NCBI RefSeq assembly: GCF_001601815.1
Contig: NZ_LUKG01000017.1
Coordinates: 1 to 33,262, forward strand
Source of the DNA: Flavihumibacter sp. CACIAM 22H1
Lineage (GTDB): Bacteria > Bacteroidota > Bacteroidia > Chitinophagales > Chitinophagaceae
Direction of reading: 5' to 3'
DNA: 33,262 nucleotides
The notes beneath the pieces were generated by a model. It saw nothing but the letters and a program-made list of their open reading frames with translations. It had not been told where the DNA came from and did not search any database. This document shows, in pieces, positions 17,812-25,468 of the stretch. The first letter of the stretch is position 1. Every line of letters starts with the position of its first letter. The position numbers and the translations under genes were made by a program.

Positions 17812-18744
17812 TTATAGTTTAAGCAGGAAACTGCCTGCATTGTGAATAATTTCCAAAAAACCAGCCTGTAATTGAACGGCTAAAATCTCGGTACAACCAA
17901 TGGGCAGTGGCGTTAGAAAAAAATGATAGCCCAGGGTTTTGGAAGCACCGGCATCCAGAAAAAAGCAGGCCGGTTTTTCCTGAAAACAGCCCTGGTACCA
18001 GGTAAATAACTGCTCCCAGTTGATATGCAGCGGGGATGTTCCAAATTCAAGCCCCCGGTATTTCAGCTCCTCGTTTTCCACATGAATCCAATGGTGTATC
18101 CAGGGATACTGCTTACCCTTCCAGCAATACCCGAGTAGCAGGTTGCTATGCCGGTCAATAGCCGTTATCCAACCAGTTTCATCGGGAGCCACTGCAAAAG
18201 AGTGGATGCTTTCCACCGGTTTTTCACCAGCCGCAAATACGATCTCTGTTCCATTGGAAAACACCCTGGTATCCGGGTTCAAAAATGGCGCTGCTATCGT
18301 TGGGTGCTGCATCAAATTACAGGGCCTGAAAAAGTTGCCGGTATTGGTGATTGTTTCGATGACCGTGCAAAGCGGACCAGCGGCCGACAACCGCACATCT
18401 CTATGAACACTCAACTGATCTCTTTCACTATATCCTGCCATCGTTAATTGAAGGCCGGTACTGTTCAGCAGGTTCCAGGTCTGCAGGCTGATGTCACCAT
18501 GTTTCAGTGCCCCGGATTCTTTTTCACCGGCTGTAGGATCGCCCCACCTTGGTGTGCATATAAAATGTCCTTCAAATTTCAGCAATGGATTCTCGGGGCG
18601 CGGAAATTGAAAGTTCAATGGATTTATCCCAGAACTACTGTGTTGCACGGATGTCAAAGCACCACCCGTTTCATCATAACATAGGGAAAGGAACCTGTTC
18701 TGCAGGATCCATTCTCTTTTATGATATGATGCAGGATTAATCAA
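17812..18744 (-). CDS. Galactose-mutarotase-like (aldose 1-epimerase fold) protein
   Basis: A 310-residue protein without signal peptide. Its layout is a beta-rich galactose-mutarotase/carbohydrate-binding fold: an N-terminal strand series (RFLSLCYDETGGALTSVQH), then IETITNTGNFFRPCNLMQHP, where the NTG and H-P residues match positions seen in aldose 1-epimerases, and a C-terminal HFFLTPLP. I do not see the full catalytic set of GalM, so it may be a divergent mutarotase or a sugar-binding relative. It probably presents the right anomer to the dehydrogenase of the next gene. The start is a TTG at 18744 with AGGG just upstream (four bases); no ATG is available in the first part of the frame. It starts 10 bases after the esterase stop and ends 12 bases before the SDR. 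Confidence 0.68.
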   Translation of the reverse strand: MINPASYHKREWILQNRFLSLCYDETGGALTSVQHSSSGINPLNFQFPRPENPLLKFEGHFICTPRWGDPTAGEKESGALKHGDISLQTWNLLNSTGLQLTMAGYSERDQLSVHRDVRLSAAGPLCTVIETITNTGNFFRPCNLMQHPTIAAPFLNPDTRVFSNGTEIVFAAGEKPVESIHSFAVAPDETGWITAIDRHSNLLLGYCWKGKQYPWIHHWIHVENEELKYRGLEFGTSPLHINWEQLFTWYQGCFQEKPACFFLDAGASKTLGYHFFLTPLPIGCTEILAVQLQAGFLEIIHNAGSFLLKL

Positions 18745-18754
18745 AGCCCTAGTT

Positions 18755-20251
18755 TTAAAAAGATGAGCGGAAAGGAACCGCAGGAAACCCCTCTATATTC
18801 TGAAAATTGGTAACCGGGTAATTGGTAAAAGCATATCGCACCGCAATTGGTTTTTTTACATCTTTACTTATCAATAAAACCTGGTCCTTACGAATAATTG
18901 CTTCTGCCGGAAAAAACGCTTTGTTCTTACCCGCAATAAAAAAATGTCTGGGCGGTTGGCCGTCATTGGTTCCCAGCCCGGAGCCAAGTCCCTGTTTTTT
19001 AAACGAAACGACCAGCGTATCGCCGTTAGTGGTAACAGATTGGAATGCGGGTCCCTGGTATTCCAAACCGGAGACGCCATAGTTTTTCGCCAGCGCAACC
19101 TGAGCCAACCGATAGCCGACCTCCTGTTTATTCCTGGGATGAATATCTGATGGATCAGCTATGTCCATGGTTACCACCATTTCAGTGGCAGGAACAGTTT
19201 CCCGAACCGCTGCCTGTGCTTCCCTCAATTCAGCATATTCAAAAGCAAGCGGGTTATTTTCCTGCCAGTTGTAGGGCGCCACCTGTACATAGTAAAAAGG
19301 CAGGTTGCCCTGTTTGAACAGGCTTCGCCAATTACCGATCATCGTACTTAGGAGGCGGGTGTAGACAGCGCCATCTTTCCGGTTAGACTCTCCCTGGTAC
19401 CATAGAAAACCTGATAGCGATACATGGCGCAACGGATAAATCATCGCATTATAAAGAAGGGTTGGCCTTGCTACTTTATCAAAGGTTACCGTAGCATCCA
19501 GTATTTCTTTGGAGCGGGCACTGGTATCATAGGGATACAGGTATTTGGCCTGTAAACTTTTATCCGCCTGTAAACTATCTCTTGAGGTCCAGGCTTCTGC
19601 GGTGGAAGCACCAATACTACTCACTACCAATCCTATGGGAATTCTTTTCTGGAGATAAATATCTCTGGCAAAGAAATAGGCAACGGCACTGAAATCAGGC
19701 ACTGTTTGCGGTGAACAAATACTCCATTGTCCTTTACCATAACGCATAGGAGTAGCCGAAAAATTGGTTTCCAGGTCAAATAATCTTATTTCGGGGTAAA
19801 AAGCATTGGCAATTTCCTGTTGGTAATGCAGGGTTCCTAATAACCAGGGCAGGAAGGGTTTAAGTTGCATATCCATATTCGACTGGCCACTGCAAAACCA
19901 AACGTCACCGATAAGTATATTCGTCAGTAAAAGTTCTGTTTCCCTGCTTTTAATGCGGATGGAATTTGCGATAGCTTTTCCCGGTATAGCCGCTGGCACT
20001 GGAATACGGATCTCCCACTGTCCTTTGCTATCAGCCGTATCCGTTTTCCAACCACTGAGCCAATCGGCCTGCACCTCTACAAGTGCTCCCGGAACAGCAT
20101 CGCCCCAAACAACCAATGGTTTGTTTTGCTGCACTACCATGTTCGATTGCAGGTGAGTGCCTACTTTAAAGGCTTGTGCAAAACCAACCCTGCTTCCAAA
20201 CAGGAGAAGGGTAAGAAATGCAGTTGACCAGCACTTATTTTTCCAGTTCAT
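18755..20251 (-). CDS. Sialate O-acetylesterase-like SGNH esterase, exported
   Basis: A 498-residue exported esterase with a signal peptide MNWKNKCWSTAFLTLLLFGS... cleaved near residue 25. The nucleophile block GQSNMDMQL has Ser124; WYQGESN is at residues 282-288, and DPSDIHPRNK carries the Asp-His pair (D367, H369), the three marks of the SASA/CE20-like SGNH esterases. A beta-sandwich of about 80 residues precedes the esterase. These enzymes remove acetyl groups from sugars such as sialic acid or from plant polysaccharides; the substrate here is unknown. Its first 17 bases overlap the end of the DUF5005-like gene, which argues for coupled translation. It probably removes acetyl groups before or alongside GH92 in the periplasm or at the cell surface. 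Confidence 0.9.
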   Translation of the reverse strand: MNWKNKCWSTAFLTLLLFGSRVGFAQAFKVGTHLQSNMVVQQNKPLVVWGDAVPGALVEVQADWLSGWKTDTADSKGQWEIRIPVPAAIPGKAIANSIRIKSRETELLLTNILIGDVWFCSGQSNMDMQLKPFLPWLLGTLHYQQEIANAFYPEIRLFDLETNFSATPMRYGKGQWSICSPQTVPDFSAVAYFFARDIYLQKRIPIGLVVSSIGASTAEAWTSRDSLQADKSLQAKYLYPYDTSARSKEILDATVTFDKVARPTLLYNAMIYPLRHVSLSGFLWYQGESNRKDGAVYTRLLSTMIGNWRSLFKQGNLPFYYVQVAPYNWQENNPLAFEYAELREAQAAVRETVPATEMVVTMDIADPSDIHPRNKQEVGYRLAQVALAKNYGVSGLEYQGPAFQSVTTNGDTLVVSFKKQGLGSGLGTNDGQPPRHFFIAGKNKAFFPAEAIIRKDQVLLISKDVKKPIAVRYAFTNYPVTNFQNIEGFPAVPFRSSF

Positions 20252-21443
20252 ATTTCAGGCGGATAAAACGTGGACGATAGAGTTGGGGGAAATCACCTAT
20301 TTCATCAAAGAATTTAAACGAGTTGATATTGTAGCTGATCAGTAATTCGCCGGGTTTCGATAAAACAGGATGCGCTTTTGCATTATATGGAAAAAAGTTG
20401 GGCGACGCTTTCAGATCCTCACTAACATCGTAGATATTAATGATCGGACCAAACGGGCCACTGGGTGAAGTGCCCAACCGGATACCCACTTTATTACTGA
20501 TACCCTCTCGCTGAAATACCATGATGTAACGGCCATCCTCCAACGGAGTTACACTCAGTTCATTGGAGGCATTGGTTGCAATTGGCTGTACAGAATCGGC
20601 ATCTGCTACCCAGTTTTGTCCATCCCAGAACCTCCAACGGTCAAACGACTCTATATCGGCCGGTTGAACCCTTGCTACCAGTACTTCTTTGTTCTGCCCC
20701 CTGCAACCATAGATATAAATATATCCATCCGGGTTAGTAGCGCCGGCTTCGGTAGTATTTACCAATATACCTGCACCAAAACTTCCTACAGAATCAACCG
20801 GGCGATTTAACCAAAAAGGAATATCCACCTGGCGTTTACCCGGAAACGGAGGTTGTTCACCCGCAGGAATAATTAGCAGGGTATTACCCATTTCCTTAAA
20901 ACCAAAAACAGGTTGATTGGGAATATTCTGGATTCTGTAGCCGAACAGGTATATATTGTTGTTTTTAGCCGTATTCACAAAACCATCCCCCAGCCAGTAA
21001 TATTCTCCTTTTGCCGTAGCGGGTGTTTGCGGAATAAAAAGCGCCGCAGGTTTTCCCTCTTTATTCTTATCCCAATAAAAACGAAGAGCTGCCGTATCGG
21101 GTTTACCTCCCTGAAGTACCGCTATTGAATTATTGATCATGGTATAACCTGGTTGCAGCGAATCCTCTACTATTTCACCCAGCATAGTGTCACTGAACCA
21201 GATCAGTGCTTCTTCTTTTTCTGCCGCCCCAGGCGCTTCACTACCGCTTCTAACCAGTGCAAAAATGCCGTCACCTCCAAACCAGCCAGATTGGCGTTTA
21301 AATAAATTAGTCCATTCCGGCGCAGCTTCCGCAGTAAAACGAATGGAATCAATATTGGGATTAACCAGATCGGTTGTTTCTGCCGGCCTGGAATTACAAC
21401 TGATTAGGAAACTGGCCAGTCCTATTACAAATACTGGTTTCAT
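20235..21443 (-). CDS. DUF5005/DUF4185-like lipoprotein, probable five-bladed beta-propeller
   Basis: A 402-residue protein that starts MKPVFVIGLASFLISC, a lipoprotein signal with the cysteine at residue 16. The mature protein is beta-rich and repetitive: GWFGGDGIFALV, WFSDTMLGEIVEDS, YYWLGDGFVN, DGYIYIYGCRG, DGRYIMVFQREGI and LGTSPSGPFGP look like blades of a beta-propeller such as those of GH43/62/117 or DUF4185. I recall DUF5005 proteins in Bacteroidota glycan loci, and this matches best from memory. GDG and FWDGQ segments could hold acidic catalytic residues, but a catalytic set cannot be named. It lies 23 bases after the lipocalin-like lipoprotein and overlaps the esterase start. It may be a surface glycosidase of unknown type or a binding protein. 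Confidence 0.68.
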   Translation of the reverse strand: MKPVFVIGLASFLISCNSRPAETTDLVNPNIDSIRFTAEAAPEWTNLFKRQSGWFGGDGIFALVRSGSEAPGAAEKEEALIWFSDTMLGEIVEDSLQPGYTMINNSIAVLQGGKPDTAALRFYWDKNKEGKPAALFIPQTPATAKGEYYWLGDGFVNTAKNNNIYLFGYRIQNIPNQPVFGFKEMGNTLLIIPAGEQPPFPGKRQVDIPFWLNRPVDSVGSFGAGILVNTTEAGATNPDGYIYIYGCRGQNKEVLVARVQPADIESFDRWRFWDGQNWVADADSVQPIATNASNELSVTPLEDGRYIMVFQREGISNKVGIRLGTSPSGPFGPIINIYDVSEDLKASPNFFPYNAKAHPVLSKPGELLISYNINSFKFFDEIGDFPQLYRPRFIRLKYELEK

Positions 21444-21466
21444 TGGTATGTTTTAAATAAATAAAA

Positions 21467-22264
21467 TCAGGGAGCGGGTTCAAATGTGCTGATAAATACT
21501 TCTTTATCTGTTAACCCGAAAATAGTAAGGTCGATGAGTTGTTCCAGTACCAGTCGTTCACTCGAAAGAGCCCGCACCGTAAATGTTTCTGTAGTGCGGT
21601 TACTTGGATCAAAAAGAGAAGAATAAACCTGGGTTAAGGTTTTTTCATCCTCACTTAACTCCCAGCGCTCAAATACGTTGAAGCCATCAAAGGTGCAGGC
21701 ATTGGAACCAAAGTTAACGGTGTAGGTGCTGTCCGACCTCCAAATGAAAATATTATCCTTTTCACAATCTTTCATGTCTTCCACAGCTGGACTCACAGAA
21801 GTCCACATACGGCTTTTGAGTACCCAGCGGCGGCTGTAAATCGTTTGCTGCCCGGAAGTGGTAGTATATACCGTAAGGTCTTTTTCTGCAGCAAGCCCTT
21901 TACTGTCTTCAAAACGGAAATTAACACCCACCAGCTGATCTACTTCATCGTCCTGCAACTGGTAGGTAAAATGGTACTCAAAATTATCATCACCCAGGCT
22001 TACAGGTTCTGCAGTAAGAGTACCTGTTCCTCCAAAACTATTATCCTTTTGCAGATTAACGGTTTTGTACATGGTTAGTTTACCCGCACCATTTGGTGCA
22101 TGAATTGACAAGGTGGCTTCAATAGTTCTGCCGGATTTGCCGGTTACTTTATCCGGGCTCAGTTGTAATACGGGCTGGTTCGGATTGCCCTTGTCTTTTT
22201 CACAACTGGTGAATGTGCTGATGCCAAACAGGCAAATTGCAAAGAGGAAAGAATATAGCCGCAT
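21467..22264 (-). CDS. Lipocalin-like lipoprotein of the GntR-controlled operon
   Basis: A 265-residue lipoprotein, signal MRLYSFLFAICLFGISTFTSC with the cysteine at residue 21. The first half (about 30-130) looks like an Ig-like or other beta-sandwich domain. The second half (about 145-240) has a pattern typical of lipocalin-like C-terminal domains in Bacteroidota lipoproteins: RRWVLKS, a conserved Cys in DCEKDNIFIW, SDSTYTVNFG, another Cys in NACTF, and RWELSEDEKTLTQ. Two cysteines could form a disulphide. No enzymatic motif. It follows the transporter by 39 bases, the widest gap in the operon. A role in binding glycan at the surface in place of SusE/SusF is inference only. Confidence 0.65.
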   Translation of the reverse strand: MRLYSFLFAICLFGISTFTSCEKDKGNPNQPVLQLSPDKVTGKSGRTIEATLSIHAPNGAGKLTMYKTVNLQKDNSFGGTGTLTAEPVSLGDDNFEYHFTYQLQDDEVDQLVGVNFRFEDSKGLAAEKDLTVYTTTSGQQTIYSRRWVLKSRMWTSVSPAVEDMKDCEKDNIFIWRSDSTYTVNFGSNACTFDGFNVFERWELSEDEKTLTQVYSSLFDPSNRTTETFTVRALSSERLVLEQLIDLTIFGLTDKEVFISTFEPAP

Positions 22265-22303
22265 AATCGTTTATTTATAAAATTGAAAATCGGGTTGGCT
22301 TTT

Positions 22304-23656
22304 TTAACTTTTAGGTTTCCAGAGATCCTGAATTTCTTCCAGGGTTTTTCCTTTTGTTTCAGGCACCATCTTCCAGATAAACAGGAAGGCAAGCACTGAC
22401 ATTATCATATAAATCCAGAAAGTAGACGCGCTGCCGATTGATTCGAGCAACATGGGAAAAGTCTGAGATACTATGTAAACAGACAGCCAAAGAAAAAAGA
22501 TAGCCACCCCCATTGCCCTGCCGCGAATCGAGTTCGGAAAAATTTCAGCTACCACTACAAATGTTAGCGGACCAAGCGAGATCGCAAAAAATGAAATATA
22601 CAGCAGAATTCCACCCAGCACCCAATAACCAGTGGTAGCTTCCTGGTAAAATGCTCCTCCCACAAAAGCCAGGCAAACCGCCATACCTGCAGAACCTATC
22701 AGGAGAAGTTTTTTTCTTCCTAGCCGGTCAACATACCGGATGGCAACCAGTGTCATCAATACATTGATACCGCCTACCCAAATCGTTTGCAGCAAGGCAG
22801 AAGAACTGCCATCGCCGGTAGCTTTAAAAATTTCCGGCGCATAATACATGATTACATTAATTCCTGTTACCTGGCTGAAAATGGATAGTAGAATGCCGAT
22901 AATGAGTGCCGTCCGTAAACCAGGTCGAAGTAATTCTGAAAAATTCCCCTGTTTCTCTGCCAGTGAAGATTTAATAGACGTTACTTCTTCCGCTGCTCCT
23001 GCTTTACCGTTTATCTTTTCCAGGATATCGGTTGCCATATCCCATTTATTTTGGGCAGCCAGCCAACGCGGACTTTCCGGTGCACGCAATAGCAACAGGA
23101 TAAATACAATAGAGGGAAGCAGGCCGGAACCAAACATCCAGCGCCAGCCGGTATCTACATTCCATTGATGATCGTGCATACCGGCAATGGCTGCATTGAC
23201 AAAATAAATCAGCAGAATACCGATCACTATTCCCAACTGGTAAATGGAAATAAGTTTTCCCCTGATAGATGCCGGTGCAATTTCCGAAATATACATCGGC
23301 GATAAAATCGAGGCAATTCCAATACCAATGCCACCAATCAGTCTGAAAAAAATAAACAGGTTAAGGCCAAGCGGTATCATAATACCAATGGAGGATACGG
23401 CAAATGCCCAGGCAGACAGCATAAGTACTTTTCGTCTTCCCAGCTTATCGCTCAGGGCACCGGCTAACATAGCACCGATCATACAACCGATCAGCGCACA
23501 GGAAGCTGCCCAACCCGTCATTGCAGCACTCAACTGGTATTTTTCTTCCAGATACCCTATTGCGCCTGCAACAACGGCAGTATCATACCCGAACAGCAGT
23601 CCGCCAATGGCGGCAACCAGCGTACATTGATAGATGAATCTGATTTGTGCTTGCAT
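22304..23656 (-). CDS. Sugar porter family MFS transporter
   Basis: An inner-membrane proton-coupled sugar transporter of 450 residues with about 12 hydrophobic segments. Sugar-porter signatures are present: FGYDTAVVAGAI in helix 1, the DKLGRRK loop after helix 2, PMYISEIAPASIRGKL, APESPRWL before the long central loop, QVTGINVIMYYAPEIF, DRLGRKKLL in the second half, and the C-terminal VPETKGKTLEEI. It would carry monosaccharide released in the periplasm by GH92 or other enzymes into the cytoplasm. It starts three bases after the isomerase stop and precedes the lipocalin-like gene. The substrate, such as mannose, is inferred from the genes around it and not from the sequence. Confidence 0.95.
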   Translation of the reverse strand: MQAQIRFIYQCTLVAAIGGLLFGYDTAVVAGAIGYLEEKYQLSAAMTGWAASCALIGCMIGAMLAGALSDKLGRRKVLMLSAWAFAVSSIGIMIPLGLNLFIFFRLIGGIGIGIASILSPMYISEIAPASIRGKLISIYQLGIVIGILLIYFVNAAIAGMHDHQWNVDTGWRWMFGSGLLPSIVFILLLLRAPESPRWLAAQNKWDMATDILEKINGKAGAAEEVTSIKSSLAEKQGNFSELLRPGLRTALIIGILLSIFSQVTGINVIMYYAPEIFKATGDGSSSALLQTIWVGGINVLMTLVAIRYVDRLGRKKLLLIGSAGMAVCLAFVGGAFYQEATTGYWVLGGILLYISFFAISLGPLTFVVVAEIFPNSIRGRAMGVAIFFLWLSVYIVSQTFPMLLESIGSASTFWIYMIMSVLAFLFIWKMVPETKGKTLEEIQDLWKPKS

Positions 23657-23659
23657 GGT

Positions 23660-25438
23660 TTAGTTAATTCTGTAATCAATCAGGTTTTCTTCCCGTACGA
23701 ATGCCTTTAGCGTGGCGCAGGTACTGCCTTCCGCAGCTCCGTACGGACGTATGGTATAGGCACCCACTGAAGCCGGCACAATAAAGGTTTCTGCATAATG
23801 TATAATGAATGGATCAAAAGCTCCCGTGGGACTTTCAACAATCACTTCTCTTCCTTCAATAAGATTTATCACATTCACTACATTGCCGGTATGATGATTT
23901 ACTTTTTTGGAAAACCAGTGCCGGCGTGTTTCGATAAAGGATTCTTTATGAAGTCCGGTGCGTTCTTCTTTCCAGCCGTCTCCTTCGCCAATGGGTTCAA
24001 ATTGATTCATAATGCGGGTGCGGGTCCATTCTGTAGTACGATCCCACTGAATTGCCTGTTTACCATGTTCCAGGGAAATAGGACGTGGTTTGCCATCTAA
24101 TCCCATTCTGCCCCAGTCCCAAAGCTTAAACGTGAAAATATAGGGCGTAGCACTGATTTCAAGTACCACACTGTTGGCACCGGAACAATGGATGGTACCC
24201 GCTGGTATCAGTATGTGATCATGTTTTTGAATGGGCCATTTTTCCACGTATTTATCAGCATCGAACCAACCTTCTTTTTCCTGGGCAGCTTCCAGCTCTG
24301 ACATCATTTCAGCAGGCTGGATATTCTCTTTTAATCCCAGGTAAACAAAAGAGTTCTCCTGCGCCTCCAGAAAATAGTAGCTTTCGTCCTGCGTATAGGG
24401 CATGCCAAATTTTTCCCGGATATATTCTTTTAACGGATGAACCTGGAGGCTTAGGTTTCCCCCTTCCATCGTATCCAGAAAATCAAAACGGATCGGAAAC
24501 TCTGCTCCAAATGCCTGTTCAACCGTTGGTCCCAGTAAAGCTTCCGTTTGAAAAAACACGAGATTAATAGAGGGTGTTTCAAACAGGATATGATCGAAGC
24601 GAATCAGCAAGCTGTTTTCTTCCGGTACACAATCAAAGCCCCAGGCAAAATTTTTTTCGTCTTTTTTTAAATCACATACTTCTTTCAGCCATTGTCCGCC
24701 CCAGGGGCCAGGATCAAAAAAAGGTACTACTCTGAACGGTCGGTTTACTACCTGTTGCAAAGCCTGCAAAAGAGCAGTGCCGGTGACCATTTTGGGTTGA
24801 TCGGGGTGGGTGGTATCCAGTATATAATCGCAACTGCCAAGCAGGGTGCGTTTTAACTTATCACAAACCCGCCAGTCTACAAAAAAAGCACGCTTGTACT
24901 GGTAGGCAAATGCATCCTGTTTATTATCAGCCCCCAGGTTAGCAATTTCATTTCTTCTGAACCGTAGTTGGATTTCCCACCTTGGCATATCTGCATAAAT
25001 AAGCAGGTCAGCTGTTACCGGCACAAGGCTGGCGCCGGTGCCATACAAAATTGTACAGGCTGCCGAGCTGCTTACGGTTTTTTCGGCTATTGATTCCAAT
25101 GCTTCCGCATCAAAAAAGTCAGGCAGTGTAAGCGGGGTGAGGTAGCCAAAAACAGGGTCATCCGTAACAAATGGGTAGATCATTTTCTCCAGTTTCTCCG
25201 CTGGCAGCAGGGCCGTTGAAACATCTGTAAAAACGGCGTCGGGAAAAATTAATTTCAACTGCTCAATGATCGGCTCTATCAAAACTCCATGGTAGCATTC
25301 CAGCTTACATACCACCTGTTTTTTTGAATGGCTTTTGAGGTTGGCCGACAGTTCTTCTGCAATTTCATTCCACCCCATTGCACCATTGTACCCATGGACT
25401 ATTACTTCGGGAAACTTATCAAAATTCGAATTGTACAA
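23660..25438 (-). CDS. Class I mannose-6-phosphate isomerase with an N-terminal kinase-like domain
   Basis: A 592-residue two-part protein. Residues about 1-215 resemble the uridine-kinase/phosphoribulokinase fold, with ADLLIYADMPRWEIQLRFRR as the matching segment, but have no GxxGxGK[ST] P-loop: the corresponding stretch reads VHGYNGAMGWNEIAEEL. Residues about 235-592 are a type I phosphomannose isomerase cupin: NLSLQVHPLKEY with Gln332/His334, ESYYFLE (352-358) and IPAGTIHCSG (411-420, His417), the zinc-ligand set. It would convert mannose-6-phosphate to fructose-6-phosphate. The start is a TTG at 25438, since no ATG occurs between the SusD stop and residue 21; the chosen start gives NFDKFPEVIVHGY, like the beginning of homologues I recall. 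It follows SusD by 30 bases and precedes the transporter by three. Confidence 0.86.
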   Translation of the reverse strand: MYNSNFDKFPEVIVHGYNGAMGWNEIAEELSANLKSHSKKQVVCKLECYHGVLIEPIIEQLKLIFPDAVFTDVSTALLPAEKLEKMIYPFVTDDPVFGYLTPLTLPDFFDAEALESIAEKTVSSSAACTILYGTGASLVPVTADLLIYADMPRWEIQLRFRRNEIANLGADNKQDAFAYQYKRAFFVDWRVCDKLKRTLLGSCDYILDTTHPDQPKMVTGTALLQALQQVVNRPFRVVPFFDPGPWGGQWLKEVCDLKKDEKNFAWGFDCVPEENSLLIRFDHILFETPSINLVFFQTEALLGPTVEQAFGAEFPIRFDFLDTMEGGNLSLQVHPLKEYIREKFGMPYTQDESYYFLEAQENSFVYLGLKENIQPAEMMSELEAAQEKEGWFDADKYVEKWPIQKHDHILIPAGTIHCSGANSVVLEISATPYIFTFKLWDWGRMGLDGKPRPISLEHGKQAIQWDRTTEWTRTRIMNQFEPIGEGDGWKEERTGLHKESFIETRRHWFSKKVNHHTGNVVNVINLIEGREVIVESPTGAFDPFIIHYAETFIVPASVGAYTIRPYGAAEGSTCATLKAFVREENLIDYRIN

Positions 25439-25468
25439 GACGATATATTTAAGGTTAACAGTAATCGA

